A stretch of 64,000 bases of DNA from Pseudomonadota bacterium. Its GTDB lineage: Bacteria > Pseudomonadota > Gammaproteobacteria > Acidiferrobacterales > Acidiferrobacteraceae. The translations under genes were made by a program, and so were the position numbers. Each line of letters starts with the position of its first letter. Positions within the stretch are counted from its first letter, which is position 1. This document shows, piece by piece, positions 10,568 to 20,073 of the stretch. Where the stretch lies: the NCBI GenBank assembly GCA_021819125.1, contig JAKARW010000002.1:23377-87376 (forward strand). The letters run 5' to 3'. The notes beneath the pieces are model-generated. The model was not told where the DNA came from. It saw only the letters and a list, made by a program, of their open reading frames with translations, and made no database searches.

Positions 10568-10885
10568 TTAGAGATAGATCGCCGATCCTGCGCCGGCATG
10601 GATCGAGGCGTCCTTCAAAGTCTCGACGATAAGCGCGATATCCTCTTCGGAAAGCTCGGTAGGGAACGGGAACGATGCCACGATCCGCGATCTTGTCGGT
10701 GATCCCGCATCCCGCCCCTGAAAACCCCCTTTGCCGGCCTTGCGCGTCTCGGTAAAGCGCAGTCGCCCAGGGGCGTGCTTGAGGCCGTCGGCGCGCAGGT
10801 CCTGCAATGGCATTACGTGCCAAACGGCTAAAGCGCGCCCGGCCGTGATGCCCCGGACTTCGGCTCGAATCTTGAAGTCGGTCAT
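10568..10885 (-). CDS. small nif-operon protein of unknown function (105 aa)
   Basis: Not recognised. The ATG at 10885 overlaps the stop of the upstream orf by ATGA, which fixes the start; the longer open frame is not supported. The protein has a basic middle (residues about 40-65) and a C-terminal acidic helix followed by a Gly/Ala-rich tail. No Cys, no membrane segment, no signal peptide. Codon use matches the neighbours and it is translationally coupled within nifS-nifT-orf-orf-SIR2, so a role in nitrogenase maturation or protection is likely but unproven. Confidence 0.65.
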   Translation of the reverse strand: MTDFKIRAEVRGITAGRALAVWHVMPLQDLRADGLKHAPGRLRFTETRKAGKGGFQGRDAGSPTRSRIVASFPFPTELSEEDIALIVETLKDASIHAGAGSAIYL

Positions 10886-11139
10886 GACGATTCGCGCATG
10901 GCGATCAGAAGTCCGCTGGCCGCCGCCGGATCCGGGGTGAGCGAGATACAATGGCCATGCCCATCGATGAGAAAGACATCGGCCGTCGGGGTGACACAAA
11001 ACGGCCTATGACCGGCCATATCCGAGGCATCACAGCGCACGAAGGCAAGCCCCGGGAACGCGCGTCGCAACGTGACCAAAGATGGCGGGGCCTTAGTATC
11101 AAGAATATCGTGGAGACGGTCCCAATCGGATTCATTCAT
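10882..11139 (-). CDS. small nif-operon protein (DUF6129-like?), 85 aa
   Basis: An 85-aa protein starting at the ATG at 11139, 5 bases after nifT. It has an N-terminal helical segment, a central RRAFPGLAFVRCDASDM region and a C-terminal GHCISLTPDPAAASGLLIA. From memory this resembles small nif-linked proteins annotated DUF6129 in other proteobacteria, but I cannot verify that. It is coupled to the next gene by ATGA. No function can be assigned. Confidence 0.65.
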   Translation of the reverse strand: MNESDWDRLHDILDTKAPPSLVTLRRAFPGLAFVRCDASDMAGHRPFCVTPTADVFLIDGHGHCISLTPDPAAASGLLIAMRESS

Positions 11140-11144
11140 GGGAT

Positions 11145-11357
11145 TTACACCTCGCCGACGCGTCTTGCCTCGACGGTAATGGGCAGCGCGGTCTCCACCG
11201 CCAATCCCGGCAGTTCCAGCTGCCATCCGTTGGCAAGCGTCACCCGGCCACCCCACATAGCGGGCCGCTCCATGGCCACGATCGGCTCCTCCAGATCCTT
11301 CTTGGCAACGTAGACGGACACGACTCCGTCGCGGTTTTTGCGAATCATGACCTTCAT
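11145..11357 (-). CDS. nifT: NifT/FixU protein
   Basis: NifT (70 aa) opens with MKVMIRKN and contains YVAKKDLEE and WGGRVTLANGW, all diagnostic of the NifT/FixU family. Role uncertain; mutants elsewhere have mild phenotypes. The ATG at 11357 is chosen over an upstream in-frame ATG because it gives the family N-terminus and has GCGAGGGGG before it. It begins 1 base after the nifS stop. Confidence 0.9.
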   Translation of the reverse strand: MKVMIRKNRDGVVSVYVAKKDLEEPIVAMERPAMWGGRVTLANGWQLELPGLAVETALPITVEARRVGEV

Positions 11358-11358
11358 T

Positions 11359-12546
11359 TCATACCCCCTCGCATCCTTCAAGTGTTCCTCTTACGCCGCG
11401 CGCGGCCACCTCGGCCAAGATACCGGGGAGCAGGGCCAGCACGCGCTGCACGCAGGCCTTTGTGTTATAGCGCCCAAACGAAAACCGGATCGCCCCCAGG
11501 GCCGCGCGCCGCTCAAGACCCATGGCGGTCAACACGTGCGACGGCTCCATGCCGCCTTTTGCGCAGGCCGCGCCTTGAGAGACGGCCACGCCGCGACGGT
11601 CAAGGGCCTCCATGATGTGTTCACCATCCAAAGTCCCAAAACCGACGTTGCTCGTGTTGGGTAGTCGCGGCGCCCCGGCTCCATGGATCCGAGCCGCGGG
11701 AAAGCACTCCCTGATGCCCCGCTCGAGGTCATCGCGCAGCCCACCCACGCGCCGGGCCTGCAGGTCGAGATCCTGCTGAATAAGCGCACACGCGCTCCCG
11801 AGCGCCACGATCGCCGGAAGATTCTCGGTCCCACCGCGCCAAGCGCGCTCCTGGTGCCCCCACAAAAGCGGCGCGATCTTCAAGCCCTTGCGCAGAAACA
11901 ACGCCCCCACCCCGGGAGGCGCATGCAGCTTATGGCCGGACAAGGACAACAGGCTAATCGGGATCTGCGCCAGATCCACTGGGATCCTGCCTACCGCCTG
12001 GACCGCATCGACATGAAGCGCCACACCCGATGCCTGCGCGATCTCGGCGATCTCGGCTATCGGAAACAGCACGCCGGTCTCATTGTTGGCCCACATGACC
12101 GTCACAAGCGCGGTATCCGCCGCAAGCCTTGCCGTTATCGCATGAGCGGCAAGCCTGCCCTCGCCGTCGACCGGGGCATAGGAGACGCGCACCCCCGATC
12201 CCTCGAGGTGGCGTAACAGCCTCATCGTCGAAGGATGTTCGACTGTGCTTGTCACAATATGTCGTCGATCCGGATGCGCGGCAAGCGTACCGAGGATCGC
12301 CATATGGGCGGCTTCGGTGCCGGAACTCGTAAATACGATCTCTTGCGGCCGCGCGCTTATGAGCCCCGCCACCTGGGCACGCGCCTCCTCAAGTAACCTT
12401 TTGGCACGCATGCCCGCGGCGTGCTTGCTAGAGGGGTTTCCGATGTGAGGCCCCATCGCCCCCAGCATCGCCATAAGGCACTCGTGCGCTACGGCCCCGG
12501 TCGCGTTATTGTCGAGGTAGACATCCGCCGATACGTTTTCGGTCAT
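11359..12546 (-). CDS. nifS: cysteine desulfurase NifS
   Basis: NifS (395 aa), PLP-dependent cysteine desulfurase supplying sulfur for nitrogenase clusters. PLP lysine K206 in SGHKLHAPPG; substrate-loop cysteine C328 in GAACAKGGMEPSHVL, where the usual SGSACTSG is altered to QGAACAKG but the reactive Cys is kept. The scaffold partner nifU is about 9 kb away in its own unit. ATG at 12546 (MTENVSADVYLDNNAT) fits the family. Confidence 0.95.
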   Translation of the reverse strand: MTENVSADVYLDNNATGAVAHECLMAMLGAMGPHIGNPSSKHAAGMRAKRLLEEARAQVAGLISARPQEIVFTSSGTEAAHMAILGTLAAHPDRRHIVTSTVEHPSTMRLLRHLEGSGVRVSYAPVDGEGRLAAHAITARLAADTALVTVMWANNETGVLFPIAEIAEIAQASGVALHVDAVQAVGRIPVDLAQIPISLLSLSGHKLHAPPGVGALFLRKGLKIAPLLWGHQERAWRGGTENLPAIVALGSACALIQQDLDLQARRVGGLRDDLERGIRECFPAARIHGAGAPRLPNTSNVGFGTLDGEHIMEALDRRGVAVSQGAACAKGGMEPSHVLTAMGLERRAALGAIRFSFGRYNTKACVQRVLALLPGILAEVAARGVRGTLEGCEGV

Positions 12547-12599
12547 CGTCCAAGGCCTCTTACTCGTAGCTCAAGACATCGATCGGCGCGCCGCTTCAC

Positions 12600-12890
12600 T
12601 TACGTGTCCGCGCCATCGGCCGCGGTTGTGCTCTCAAGCTCGCGTGCCTTCATGCCCACCCGATAGCCATGGGTCACGAAATCCACGCCATAGATATAGA
12701 ACTGCTGCAAAAATGTCCCGATACTCGTCACATAACCCTCGTCACCCTTCTTCACAAGAATGTCTCCTATGTCCTTGCCAGGAAAGGTGCCGTCGTTGCG
12801 CACGGTTTTGCGCGAGCGGACTTTTTGCCCGTACTCGAATTGGGGAGGCCCATTCAACTCCACGACATCATGGTCTCGGTCAATCTTCAC
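12600..12890 (-). CDS. nifZ: NifZ, P-cluster maturation factor
   Basis: NifZ (96 aa), implicated in forming the second P-cluster of the MoFe protein. The family core is evident: FEYGQKVRSRKTVRNDGTFPG, then a GDILVKKGDEGYV and IGTFLQQFYIYGVDF run. The start is the GTG at 12890, preceded by GGGAGGGCGCAG. It sits 45 bases after the IscA-like gene. Confidence 0.9.
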   Translation of the reverse strand: MKIDRDHDVVELNGPPQFEYGQKVRSRKTVRNDGTFPGKDIGDILVKKGDEGYVTSIGTFLQQFYIYGVDFVTHGYRVGMKARELESTTAADGADT

Positions 12891-12935
12891 CTGCGCCCTC
12901 CCTTCGTGCCGCTCATAAAGCGTTTGTCTCGACGT

Positions 12936-13298
12936 TTAAGGGCCGCGCTTTAGGCGGCTTATATCGACGATGGCCGACCGCGGGTCGGCGGTCGAACAAC
13001 CGCAATGGCCGCCTTTTGGATCCAAAACCGTAAAGCCCGAGGAATGAACGGCATCCGAAAAATCCAGGGTGCACCGGTTGAGAATCTCCTCGGTTGCAGG
13101 TGGCATATAGATGGTCAGATCCTCGTACTTTGTTGTCACATCACCATGGGATCCAAAGGCCTCGACACTGAACTCGACACTCGTCCCCGAACATCCGTGA
13201 GGGGTCGCCAGCAACCGGATCCCGGATGTCGGGTGGCCGCTCATTCGCAACATACGGCGCATGAACTTGAGCGCGGATGGCGTAATCGTCATGCACAT
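12936..13298 (-). CDS. IscA/HesB-like Fe-S assembly protein (nif operon)
   Basis: A 120-aa A-type carrier. The three family cysteines are present: one in PHGCSG near residue 36 and two in a C-terminal GHCGCST. A-type carriers bind Fe or transient clusters and hand them to client proteins. It lies between fdxN and nifZ in the nifB-led operon, so it resembles the IscA-nif of other diazotrophs. A second in-frame ATG two codons in (MTITPSALKF) is an equally likely start. Confidence 0.88.
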   Translation of the reverse strand: MCMTITPSALKFMRRMLRMSGHPTSGIRLLATPHGCSGTSVEFSVEAFGSHGDVTTKYEDLTIYMPPATEEILNRCTLDFSDAVHSSGFTVLDPKGGHCGCSTADPRSAIVDISRLKRGP

Positions 13299-13316
13299 GA
13301 GTTTTGTGCCCCTTTT

Positions 13317-13535
13317 TTAAGCCTGATAACGCGCGACGCTTGAGTCGACCACGCAAGTGTTTTCGACCGGGCACACCGCCACGCATTGAGGGTCATCGAA
13401 ATACCCAATGCACTCCGTGCACTTTTCCGGCTTTATGATGTATGTGCCATTTTTTTCGCGGATGGCGTTGTTCGGACATTCGGGCTCGCAGGCCGAGCAG
13501 GCGGTGCATTGCGAGCTTATGATCTTGTATGGCAT
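13317..13535 (-). CDS. fdxN: 2[4Fe-4S] ferredoxin FdxN-like
   Basis: A 72-aa bacterial ferredoxin with [12 protein letters not shown] near the N-terminus and [18 protein letters not shown] in the second half; the long second loop (CxxC-X8-C-X3-C) is that of the Alv/YfhL-type ferredoxins, to which nif FdxN belongs. Directly downstream of nifB (38 bases), where FdxN is thought to supply electrons for NifB-co synthesis. Start ATG with GAGGAAG upstream. Confidence 0.9.
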   Translation of the reverse strand: MPYKIISSQCTACSACEPECPNNAIREKNGTYIIKPEKCTECIGYFDDPQCVAVCPVENTCVVDSSVARYQA

Positions 13536-13573
13536 TGTGGCTTCCTCGTGGTTTTGGATATCTCATGCAAGAC

Positions 13574-15124
13574 TTAGGCGGCGACGTAGGCCCCCTGGCG
13601 GATAGCGGCGTCACCCTTTGGCAAATGCGTAATCTCGCCTTTTTCGACCCGGTCGATGTAGGTTTTGTAGTAGGCAATGGCCGCGGCATCTATAAACTCA
13701 TGGGCGCATGAATCGACCGGCTCTATGCCCGCCTGTTTCAGGGTGGCTTGTGGGCAACCGCCGATCTTGGCGACGAGCACCGCCGTGCAATCGTTCAGTG
13801 CGCGGATGATGGTGGGGAGGGTATCTTCCTCGCCGTAGCCGCCCTCACAATACAGATCGACGCGCCGATGGCCGACGAACTTGGCACCTAAAGCGCTCAC
13901 CTCGTAGATCTGAAACTCCTTGGCATGTCCGAAATGCTCGTTTACGCGCCCTTCGCCCTTAGTGGCCACCGCCACCAGGATCGCAATATCGGCACCGCGT
14001 CCGCGTAAACTTTCAAGTTCAGCCTCTTTGGCCGCGAGCTTCTCGTTTCTCTTGTCCTCAACCGCGGCCTGGTAGGCGCGCCGCGCCGCGCCGTCGTAGG
14101 CAAGCTCGCTTTCCATGACCTTCTCGGTGGTGAACTCAGACGACCGATCCTCGCCCAGAAGGCCTACGGCATCCGCCCGGCACTGCCGACAATGCCGCAT
14201 CATGTTCATCTGCCCCTCGCAGCGGTCTTGCAGGGCCTTGAGCTCTTGCGCGGTGGGCCCGCGAACCCCAGTGAGACCGAACACCGTTCCATGTTCGGGC
14301 GCGGATATGAGCGGCATAATGTTGTGCAGAAAGGCCCCACGCGATTTCACGGCTTTGTTGACCTCGACCAAATGCCGATCGTTGACCCCCGGGATCATGA
14401 CTGAGTTGACCTTGCAGAGAATTCCGCGCTCGGTCAGCATCTCGAGGCCCTGCATCTGGCGCTCGTGAAGGATCTGGGCCGCATCACGCCCCGTGTGGCG
14501 CTTATGCTGGTAATAGATCCAGGGGTAGATCCGGGCGCCGATGTCGGGGTCCACCATGTTGATGGTGATGGTCACGTGGTCGACATTGAGGTCTTTGATC
14601 CGGTCGACGTAGTCGGGCAACGCCAAGCCATTGGTGGATAGGCAGAGCTTGATATCGGGGGCCTCGCGGGCGATGAGCTCGAAGGTCTTAAATGTCTTTT
14701 CGGGATTGGCGAGCGGGTCTCCCGGCCCGGCGATGCCAAGAACCGTCATCTGCGGAATGGCGCTTGCCACGGCAAGGGTCTTGCGCGCGGCCTGTTCAGG
14801 AGTCAAGCGCTCGCTCACAACGCCCGGGCGCGATTCGTTAGCGCAATCGTATTTACGATTGCAGTAGTTGCACTGGATGTTACAGGCGGGTGCCACCGCC
14901 ACATGCATGCGCGCATAGTGATGGTGGGCCTCCTCGCTGTAACAGGGGTGGTTTTTGATTTTTTCCCAGACGCCCGGCGCCATATCCGCGGGCGCCATGG
15001 ATGATCCGCAGCTGGCCTTGCCAGAGCCGCCCGCGGACCCGCACCCCTTATGTTCAAAGATCGCCCGAGCGCTTACACTTAAAGGGGCTCGCGCTCGCCG
15101 CTCATCCAAATCTTTCGACTCCAT
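13574..15124 (-). CDS. nifB: FeMo-cofactor biosynthesis radical SAM protein NifB
   Basis: NifB (516 aa) makes the 8Fe core with central carbide (NifB-co). Radical-SAM cysteines C81, C85 and C88 are in [15 protein letters not shown]. An upstream [16 protein letters not shown] stretch carries accessory cluster ligands. The C-terminal part (about 385-500) is a NifX-like domain with [10 protein letters not shown]. The ATG at 15124 follows AAAGGAGCC; 49 further upstream codons are the leader. First gene of a nine-gene nif unit driven by a sigma-54 promoter 83 bases upstream. Confidence 0.96.
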   Translation of the reverse strand: MESKDLDERRARAPLSVSARAIFEHKGCGSAGGSGKASCGSSMAPADMAPGVWEKIKNHPCYSEEAHHHYARMHVAVAPACNIQCNYCNRKYDCANESRPGVVSERLTPEQAARKTLAVASAIPQMTVLGIAGPGDPLANPEKTFKTFELIAREAPDIKLCLSTNGLALPDYVDRIKDLNVDHVTITINMVDPDIGARIYPWIYYQHKRHTGRDAAQILHERQMQGLEMLTERGILCKVNSVMIPGVNDRHLVEVNKAVKSRGAFLHNIMPLISAPEHGTVFGLTGVRGPTAQELKALQDRCEGQMNMMRHCRQCRADAVGLLGEDRSSEFTTEKVMESELAYDGAARRAYQAAVEDKRNEKLAAKEAELESLRGRGADIAILVAVATKGEGRVNEHFGHAKEFQIYEVSALGAKFVGHRRVDLYCEGGYGEEDTLPTIIRALNDCTAVLVAKIGGCPQATLKQAGIEPVDSCAHEFIDAAAIAYYKTYIDRVEKGEITHLPKGDAAIRQGAYVAA

Positions 15125-15206
15125 AAAAAGGCTCCTTTGAATGGGAACGAAAACCGCAATCGCCACGGCCCCGCTCTTTATGATGCGGTCGATTGACCTA
15201 TCCCTC

Positions 15207-15222
15207 AGCAAACGCCGTGCCA
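15207..15222 (-). promoter_or_regulatory. sigma-54 promoter of nifB unit
   Basis: Minus-strand TGGCACG-GCGT-TTGCT, a full -24/-12 consensus match. Predicted start near 15196, about 70 bases before the nifB ATG. It is one of two back-to-back sigma-54 promoters in this intergenic region. Confidence 0.9.
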
Positions 15223-15285
15223 GAGGCGCTTGCCGCCAATAACAGCGCGGTGGCGCGGCGCGACACCTCATACCAAAGATATGTG

Positions 15286-15301
15286 TGTCGTGTTAGCGAC
15301 A
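15286..15301. promoter_or_regulatory. NifA upstream activator sequence (nifB / iscA-like)
   Basis: TGTCGTGTTAGCGACA, an exact TGT-N10-ACA with the same CG..CG flanks as the nifH site. It is 64 bp upstream of the nifB promoter and 160 bp upstream of the divergent plus-strand promoter, and may serve both. Confidence 0.8.
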
Positions 15302-15460
15302 GATTCAGACAAAACCGGCAAGGTTCGTCGTTCATGCGACACGAGCCGCGCGGCTTTCAGTCGTCAGACAAGCGCCGCCGGATACAGGCCGGGGAAACTT
15401 CCGGCGGTTTTAGCGGAGCTAAGCGGGCATGAGCCGAGCGCCCCGGCAAAAGCAGGGGCG

Positions 15461-15476
15461 TGGCATAAGACTTGCT
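15461..15476 (+). promoter_or_regulatory. sigma-54 promoter of iscA-like gene
   Basis: TGGCATA-AGAC-TTGCT, a full -24/-12 consensus match on the plus strand, with predicted start near 15487, about 95 bases before the ATG of the IscA-like gene. Confidence 0.88.
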
Positions 15477-15581
15477 TTTTATCAAGGTGTGCGCCCTGGT
15501 GTTGGGGGCCAAACGGGATTTCGGCGCCGGACAGTGGCCGCAAGGCAACTGGCGCCCCCCAGAGGATAAAATGGAGACCTC

Positions 15582-15980
15582 ATGACGACTGGCATGGCAT
15601 TGAAAATGGCGGCGGATCCCATTGAGGCGATCGAACCGATTTGCGAAATCGACGACTTTGTCACGGTGAGCGCGGCGGCTCTTAAGAAGATGCGCGCGCT
15701 TATGGATGAGGAGGGTCCGGGGCCACATTTTCTGCGTATATGGGTAAGTGGCGGAGGGTGCGCGGGGTTTCAGTACGGCTTTTGCTTCGAGCAAGCGAGC
15801 GAGCCCGGGGACCGGATCATCGAGAAAAGCGGGGTGCGCGTAGTCATCGATCCGCTTAGTCTGCCGTATCTCGCAAGCGTCACCATCGACTACCGGGACG
15901 ACCTGAAGGGGGCGCGCTTTATCGTGAAAAACCCAAACGCCCGCACGACCTGCGGCTGCGGTAACTCGTTTTCCCCTTAA
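15582..15980 (+). CDS. IscA/ErpA-like Fe-S carrier under NifA/sigma-54 control
   Basis: A 132-aa A-type carrier with cysteines in SGGGCAGFQYG and in a C-terminal TTCGCGNSF, the complete three-Cys set. The first 25 residues precede the usual A-type start, so the true start could be internal, but the ATG at 15582 has GGAGACCTC in front. It is transcribed alone, divergent from nifB, from its own perfect sigma-54 promoter, so it is part of the nif regulon although separated from the other IscA-like gene at 12.9 kb. Probably delivers clusters to nitrogenase or Fix proteins. Confidence 0.9.
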   Translation: MTTGMALKMAADPIEAIEPICEIDDFVTVSAAALKKMRALMDEEGPGPHFLRIWVSGGGCAGFQYGFCFEQASEPGDRIIEKSGVRVVIDPLSLPYLASVTIDYRDDLKGARFIVKNPNARTTCGCGNSFSP

Positions 15981-16146
15981 AGCCGATGGCAAGTCCTTGC
16001 GCCAAGGCGTGCCGCAGGCCCTGTCGGCGAATGGCGGGCGTCACGCGCTGTTTTTTAAGCGTTCGACACACGCCGACATTTTAAGTCTGCGGGCATGTGG
16101 ACGCGGCGTGGCAACCCGTACGCCTGACATCAGCGGATGGTAAGTG
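15981..16146. other. convergent gap between iscA-like and fixX
   Basis: 166 bases between two converging genes. No clear U-run terminator was seen on either strand and no coding potential. Confidence 0.4.
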
Positions 16147-16434
16147 TCAGCCGAACTTGAATAATATCCCATAGCCTCCGCGCGGGTACTCCCAGCGGAC
16201 GTTTCTATGTTCAGTGCATATCACGCGGCAGGTCCCGCACTCCAAGCAGCCGTCTGTTATGAGAGTCACGCGCCCCGCGTTGTCCTCGGAATAGCACCCG
16301 GCCGGACAGCAGAACGTGCAAAACTTTTCCTTGCACTGAACGGCGCAGACATTGGCGTCGGCGATTTCTATATGGGACCTGCCCGCGTCCACTCGATAGC
16401 GGTTTTGAAAAAGCTTCTCCTCTATGCGTATCAT
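16147..16434 (-). CDS. fixX: ferredoxin-like protein FixX
   Basis: FixX (95 aa) is the iron-sulfur subunit of the FixABCX electron-bifurcating complex. Cysteines are in [18 protein letters not shown] and in the C-terminal [11 protein letters not shown], as in the ETF-QO ferredoxin domain. Start fixed by the ATGA overlap with the fixC stop; a reading five codons longer lies inside fixC. Last gene of the nifV-nifW-fixABCX unit. Confidence 0.93.
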   Translation of the reverse strand: MIRIEEKLFQNRYRVDAGRSHIEIADANVCAVQCKEKFCTFCCPAGCYSEDNAGRVTLITDGCLECGTCRVICTEHRNVRWEYPRGGYGILFKFG

Positions 16435-17729
16435 TCGAAAGCCCTCCACAGCTTGAAGGCGTCCGCGAATAACCCGAAGGTTGTGCGGGCGCGCGTGAAC
16501 GTCTTGCGGATCGCGCGCTCCTTGGTCTTTTTGTCGACGCCGTCGACGGTCAGCAAGGTGTGCGCGGCCTGGCTTGCGAGATTGGGGTAGGCGGTGAAGA
16601 ACTGGCGATTTCGGTCCATGATGTCCGGAACGTCTTTATACTTTTTGAGGTCCTTCATCACGAAACTCTCGTCTAGGGCGGCGCGATAGGCCGCCAGATT
16701 TCGAGCGGTCATGGGCTTGTCGCGGGCTTTTAGGTCGATGACCGTTTCGGCGGCAATCCGCCCGGTGGTCATGGCGAGGTTGGATCCCTCGCGATGCACG
16801 GCGTTTACGAACATGCCGGCGTCGCCCACTATGAGCCAGCCGTCGCCATAGACCGCGGGGATGGCGTTATAGCCGCCCTCGGGAATGAGATGCGCCGTGT
16901 ATTCCTTCATTTCACCGCCCGCGAGCAGCGGCTTTATGGCGGGATGCTCCTTCATCTGCTCAAGCAGGGCATAAGGCGCGATCCCGCTTTTCTTGAAGTC
17001 GGAGAGCAGGCAGCCGACCCCGATCGTCACCGACTCTTTGTTCGTATACAAAAAGCCCGTGCCGACCATGCCCTGGGTGATCTTGCCGGCCATTTCTATG
17101 ACGACACCCTCGGTGCCCTTGACGTTGAACCGCTCCTCGATGGTCGATTCCGGCAGGAAGTGGATTTCCTTGACGGCCAATCCGACGTCCTTGGGTTTCA
17201 ATTCCTCGTGGAACCCGGCTTTGCGCGCAAGCAGCGAGTTCACACCGTCGGCAAGGATGACGACATCCGCATAGACAGAACCGTTCTCGCGGTCGGTGCG
17301 GACCCCCACCACCTGGCGTCCATCCATGTGCAGATCGAGCACCGTGGTCTCACATACGACCAGCGCCCCGGCATCCCGCACCTTTTGGGAAAACCAGCGG
17401 TCGAACTGGGAACGGATGATGGTGTAGCGATTATGGGGGGGCTTGCTGAAATCCGCCGACCGATACGTGCCGCCCAGGTAAGACTCGTCGTCTAGAACCC
17501 AGACGCGCTGTTCGATGATGTGGCGTTCAAGCGGCGCATCCTCGCGAAAATCCGGTATGACCCGCTCCAGGGCATCGGAATATAAGATCGCCCCCTGGAC
17601 ATTCTTGGACCCGGAATACTCGCCGCGCTCGATCTGCAAGACCTTGAGACCGGCCTTGGCCATGGTATAGGCCGCGGTATTCCCAGCCGGCCCCGCACCC
17701 ACGACAATGGCATCAAAATGCTCGGACAT
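16431..17729 (-). CDS. fixC: FixC, ETF-quinone oxidoreductase-like flavoprotein
   Basis: FixC (432 aa) is the FAD and quinone-binding subunit of FixABCX. The N-terminal dinucleotide motif [20 protein letters not shown] and a C-terminal [23 protein letters not shown] motif are visible. In diazotrophs the complex oxidises NADH, reducing quinone exergonically and ferredoxin/flavodoxin endergonically. GGAGGGTTT precedes the ATG; 16 bases from fixB. Confidence 0.95.
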   Translation of the reverse strand: MSEHFDAIVVGAGPAGNTAAYTMAKAGLKVLQIERGEYSGSKNVQGAILYSDALERVIPDFREDAPLERHIIEQRVWVLDDESYLGGTYRSADFSKPPHNRYTIIRSQFDRWFSQKVRDAGALVVCETTVLDLHMDGRQVVGVRTDRENGSVYADVVILADGVNSLLARKAGFHEELKPKDVGLAVKEIHFLPESTIEERFNVKGTEGVVIEMAGKITQGMVGTGFLYTNKESVTIGVGCLLSDFKKSGIAPYALLEQMKEHPAIKPLLAGGEMKEYTAHLIPEGGYNAIPAVYGDGWLIVGDAGMFVNAVHREGSNLAMTTGRIAAETVIDLKARDKPMTARNLAAYRAALDESFVMKDLKKYKDVPDIMDRNRQFFTAYPNLASQAAHTLLTVDGVDKKTKERAIRKTFTRARTTFGLFADAFKLWRAFE

Positions 17730-17745
17730 AAACCCTCCTTTGCCG

Positions 17746-18849
17746 TCAGCAGGCCTGCTTGCGCGCCTGCAGATGTTCCGTGAACGCCTGCGTCAACGCC
17801 GGCAGAATGGTCATGGCGTTGCCGACGATACCGTAGTGCGCGAAATCGAAGATCGGGGCGTTGGCATCCTCGTTGATGGCGATGATCACGTCGGATTTGT
17901 CCATGCCCACGCGATGCTGCACGGCCCCCGAGATGCCGGCCGCGATATAAAGCCGCGGCCGAACGGTCTTCCCCGACTGCCCGACCTGGCGATCCGCGCC
18001 GACCCAGCCGGCCTGGATGACCGGACGGCTCGCGCCCACCTCGGCGCCCAGCACGCGCGCAAGGTCCTGGATGAGGCGGAAGTTCTCCTGGCGCTTCATC
18101 CCGCGCCCGCCGCTTACGATAATGTCGGCGAACGGCAAGTTGGCCTCGGCCACATGGTCATCGGGAATAAACTGAAGGACCTTGGTGACGATCGACTCCT
18201 CGACGAGGGTGACCGGATGATCTATGACGCGTCCCGTGCGCGCCGGGTCCGCCTGGGGTGTCACCATGACGCGCGGACGTATGGTCGCCATCTGCGGACG
18301 GTAGTTCAACGTCACGATGGTGCATAACAGGCTGCCCCCGAAGGTCGGGCGGGTCGCTGCAAGCCCGCGGTTTTCGGGATCGATTGCAAGCCCGGTGCAA
18401 TCGGCCGTAAGCCCGGTCTTCAAGGTCGTGGCCACGCTGCCGGCGAGGTCGCGCCCGAGCGTGGTCGCCCCCAGTAGCAGGATCTCCGGACAGTAGCGGT
18501 TGACGAGCTCAGTGAGGATTGCGGTATAGGGGGCGTTGCGGTAATCCTTTAGAGCCGGATGACACGCGAGGTAACAGAGGTCCGCGCCGTAGTGAATCGC
18601 CTGATCGCAGAACGCGCGGATGGCGCTATCCGGCGGGCCGAGCAAGACCGCGGCAAGCTCCACCTTGAGGGCATCGGCAAGCTTGCGGCCCTCGCCGAGC
18701 AACTCCCAGGAAACAGGATGAACGTGGCCCCGCTCATATTCGACGAAGACCCAGACACCCTTGTAGCCGGCCAGGCGTTCATCGAGCTTTTGAACGCGCC
18801 GGCCGGCGGGACGCGAAGCCGGCGCTTTTTGTGTCTCCGTGGATGTCAT
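17746..18849 (-). CDS. fixB: FixB, electron transfer flavoprotein alpha subunit
   Basis: FixB (367 aa), ETF alpha. The C-terminal FAD domain is clear: [32 protein letters not shown] and [12 protein letters not shown]. The N-terminal 45 residues are basic and unusually long before the conserved [14 protein letters not shown] overlap with fixA fixes the start. Works with FixA to bifurcate electrons. Confidence 0.95.
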   Translation of the reverse strand: MTSTETQKAPASRPAGRRVQKLDERLAGYKGVWVFVEYERGHVHPVSWELLGEGRKLADALKVELAAVLLGPPDSAIRAFCDQAIHYGADLCYLACHPALKDYRNAPYTAILTELVNRYCPEILLLGATTLGRDLAGSVATTLKTGLTADCTGLAIDPENRGLAATRPTFGGSLLCTIVTLNYRPQMATIRPRVMVTPQADPARTGRVIDHPVTLVEESIVTKVLQFIPDDHVAEANLPFADIIVSGGRGMKRQENFRLIQDLARVLGAEVGASRPVIQAGWVGADRQVGQSGKTVRPRLYIAAGISGAVQHRVGMDKSDVIIAINEDANAPIFDFAHYGIVGNAMTILPALTQAFTEHLQARKQAC

Positions 18850-19709
18850 AGGGGTCTCTCGTCAGGCACAGGGGAAGGGTTGATGGCGAGCGCCACGTCC
18901 GGATGCCGGGACACGATCTTTGCCACCAAAGTCGCCGCCAGATCCACCGGCTGCCCGCTTTGTGTCTCGATGATCTCCGCGCGGCGATTGGTAGACGTCG
19001 GCGCAAAGACCTTGGAGACCGCCGTCGGCGAACCTTTCAGGCCGATCTTGGTGACATCCTCGATATGGGCATCGTCCTTGCTCCAGGTCGTAAGCTTATG
19101 GCGCTCGGCACGAAACACGTCCGTCAATGAGGCAAAGCGCATGTCATTGATGCCCTCGAGCACGGTGATGAGCGCAGGCAGCCTGGTCTTCAAGACCTGC
19201 ACGCCACCCTCGGATCGTCTGTGCACGACGATCTCGCGAGCCGAAAGGTCAAGAGAAACGATCTTGCTGACATAGGTGAGCAGCTGCATGTCGAGGCGGG
19301 TCGCGATCCCGGGCCCGACCTGCGCGGTATCGCCATCTATGGTCTGCTTGCCGGCAAACACGAGATCCACGGGCAAGCTCTGATGAACCTGACGTATGGC
19401 CGCCGACAGGGCGTAACTTGTGGCCAGCGTATCGGCACCAGCGAACGCCCGGTCTGTCAGAAGAATCGCCTCATCGGCGCCGAATGCCAAGGCCTTGCGG
19501 AGCGCCGCCTCGGCCTGCGGCGGGCCCATGCACAAGGCCGTGATGCGCCCGCGATAGCGATCCTTCAGGCGCAGCGCCTCCTCTAAAGCATAGAGATCGT
19601 AGGGATTGACGATCGCCGGCACCCCTTGACGCATGATCGTATTGGTGACCGGATGCACGCGGATCTGCGCGCTGTCTGGCACCTGTTTTATGCACACAAG
19701 GATATGCAT
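18846..19709 (-). CDS. fixA: FixA, electron transfer flavoprotein beta subunit
   Basis: FixA (287 aa), ETF beta, with [18 protein letters not shown] at the N-terminus, the [16 protein letters not shown] helix and a [21 protein letters not shown]-binding loop. NADH is probably oxidised at the bifurcating flavin housed by FixA/B. It begins 1 base after nifW, so transcription and translation are joined to nifV-nifW. Confidence 0.95.
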   Translation of the reverse strand: MHILVCIKQVPDSAQIRVHPVTNTIMRQGVPAIVNPYDLYALEEALRLKDRYRGRITALCMGPPQAEAALRKALAFGADEAILLTDRAFAGADTLATSYALSAAIRQVHQSLPVDLVFAGKQTIDGDTAQVGPGIATRLDMQLLTYVSKIVSLDLSAREIVVHRRSEGGVQVLKTRLPALITVLEGINDMRFASLTDVFRAERHKLTTWSKDDAHIEDVTKIGLKGSPTAVSKVFAPTSTNRRAEIIETQSGQPVDLAATLVAKIVSRHPDVALAINPSPVPDERPL

Positions 19710-19710
19710 G

Positions 19711-20073
19711 TCACTCCCCCTTGGGCCGCGTAACGGCGACGCGCGAAATGTTTGTTACCGCGACCTGCGGCGTCTGGTCCTGGAACACCCGGAAGACCTT
19801 TTCGGCCTGCGCGCTGGATCGCGCAAAGTCTTCATGGGACCGCTTGAGAAGCGAGGCGCACAGCGCGCGCAGGCTTTCGCTATCGGCTGGCGTGTCATCA
19901 AGGGCGGTCGCCAGATATTGGCGAAAACGCTTCAAGATATGGAGGCGGTTTACGTTCACGACGTGCCGGTCGTAGGGCACCGCGAAATAGTCAAAAAATT
20001 CCTCGGCCGCCGATAATTGGCCGAGATCGCGAAACAGCCGTTGGCTTTCGGATGCCTGGGATTTTTCATTCAT
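19711..20073 (-). CDS. nifW: nitrogenase-stabilising protein NifW
   Basis: NifW (120 aa), implicated in protecting or maturing the MoFe protein, especially under oxygen. Family motifs: LSAAEEFFDYFAVPYD and the VVNVNRLHILKRF segment. ATGA overlap with nifV (ATG at 20073) gives the start. Its position between nifV and fixA links homocitrate supply, stabilisation and electron supply in one transcript. Confidence 0.92.
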   Translation of the reverse strand: MNEKSQASESQRLFRDLGQLSAAEEFFDYFAVPYDRHVVNVNRLHILKRFRQYLATALDDTPADSESLRALCASLLKRSHEDFARSSAQAEKVFRVFQDQTPQVAVTNISRVAVTRPKGE

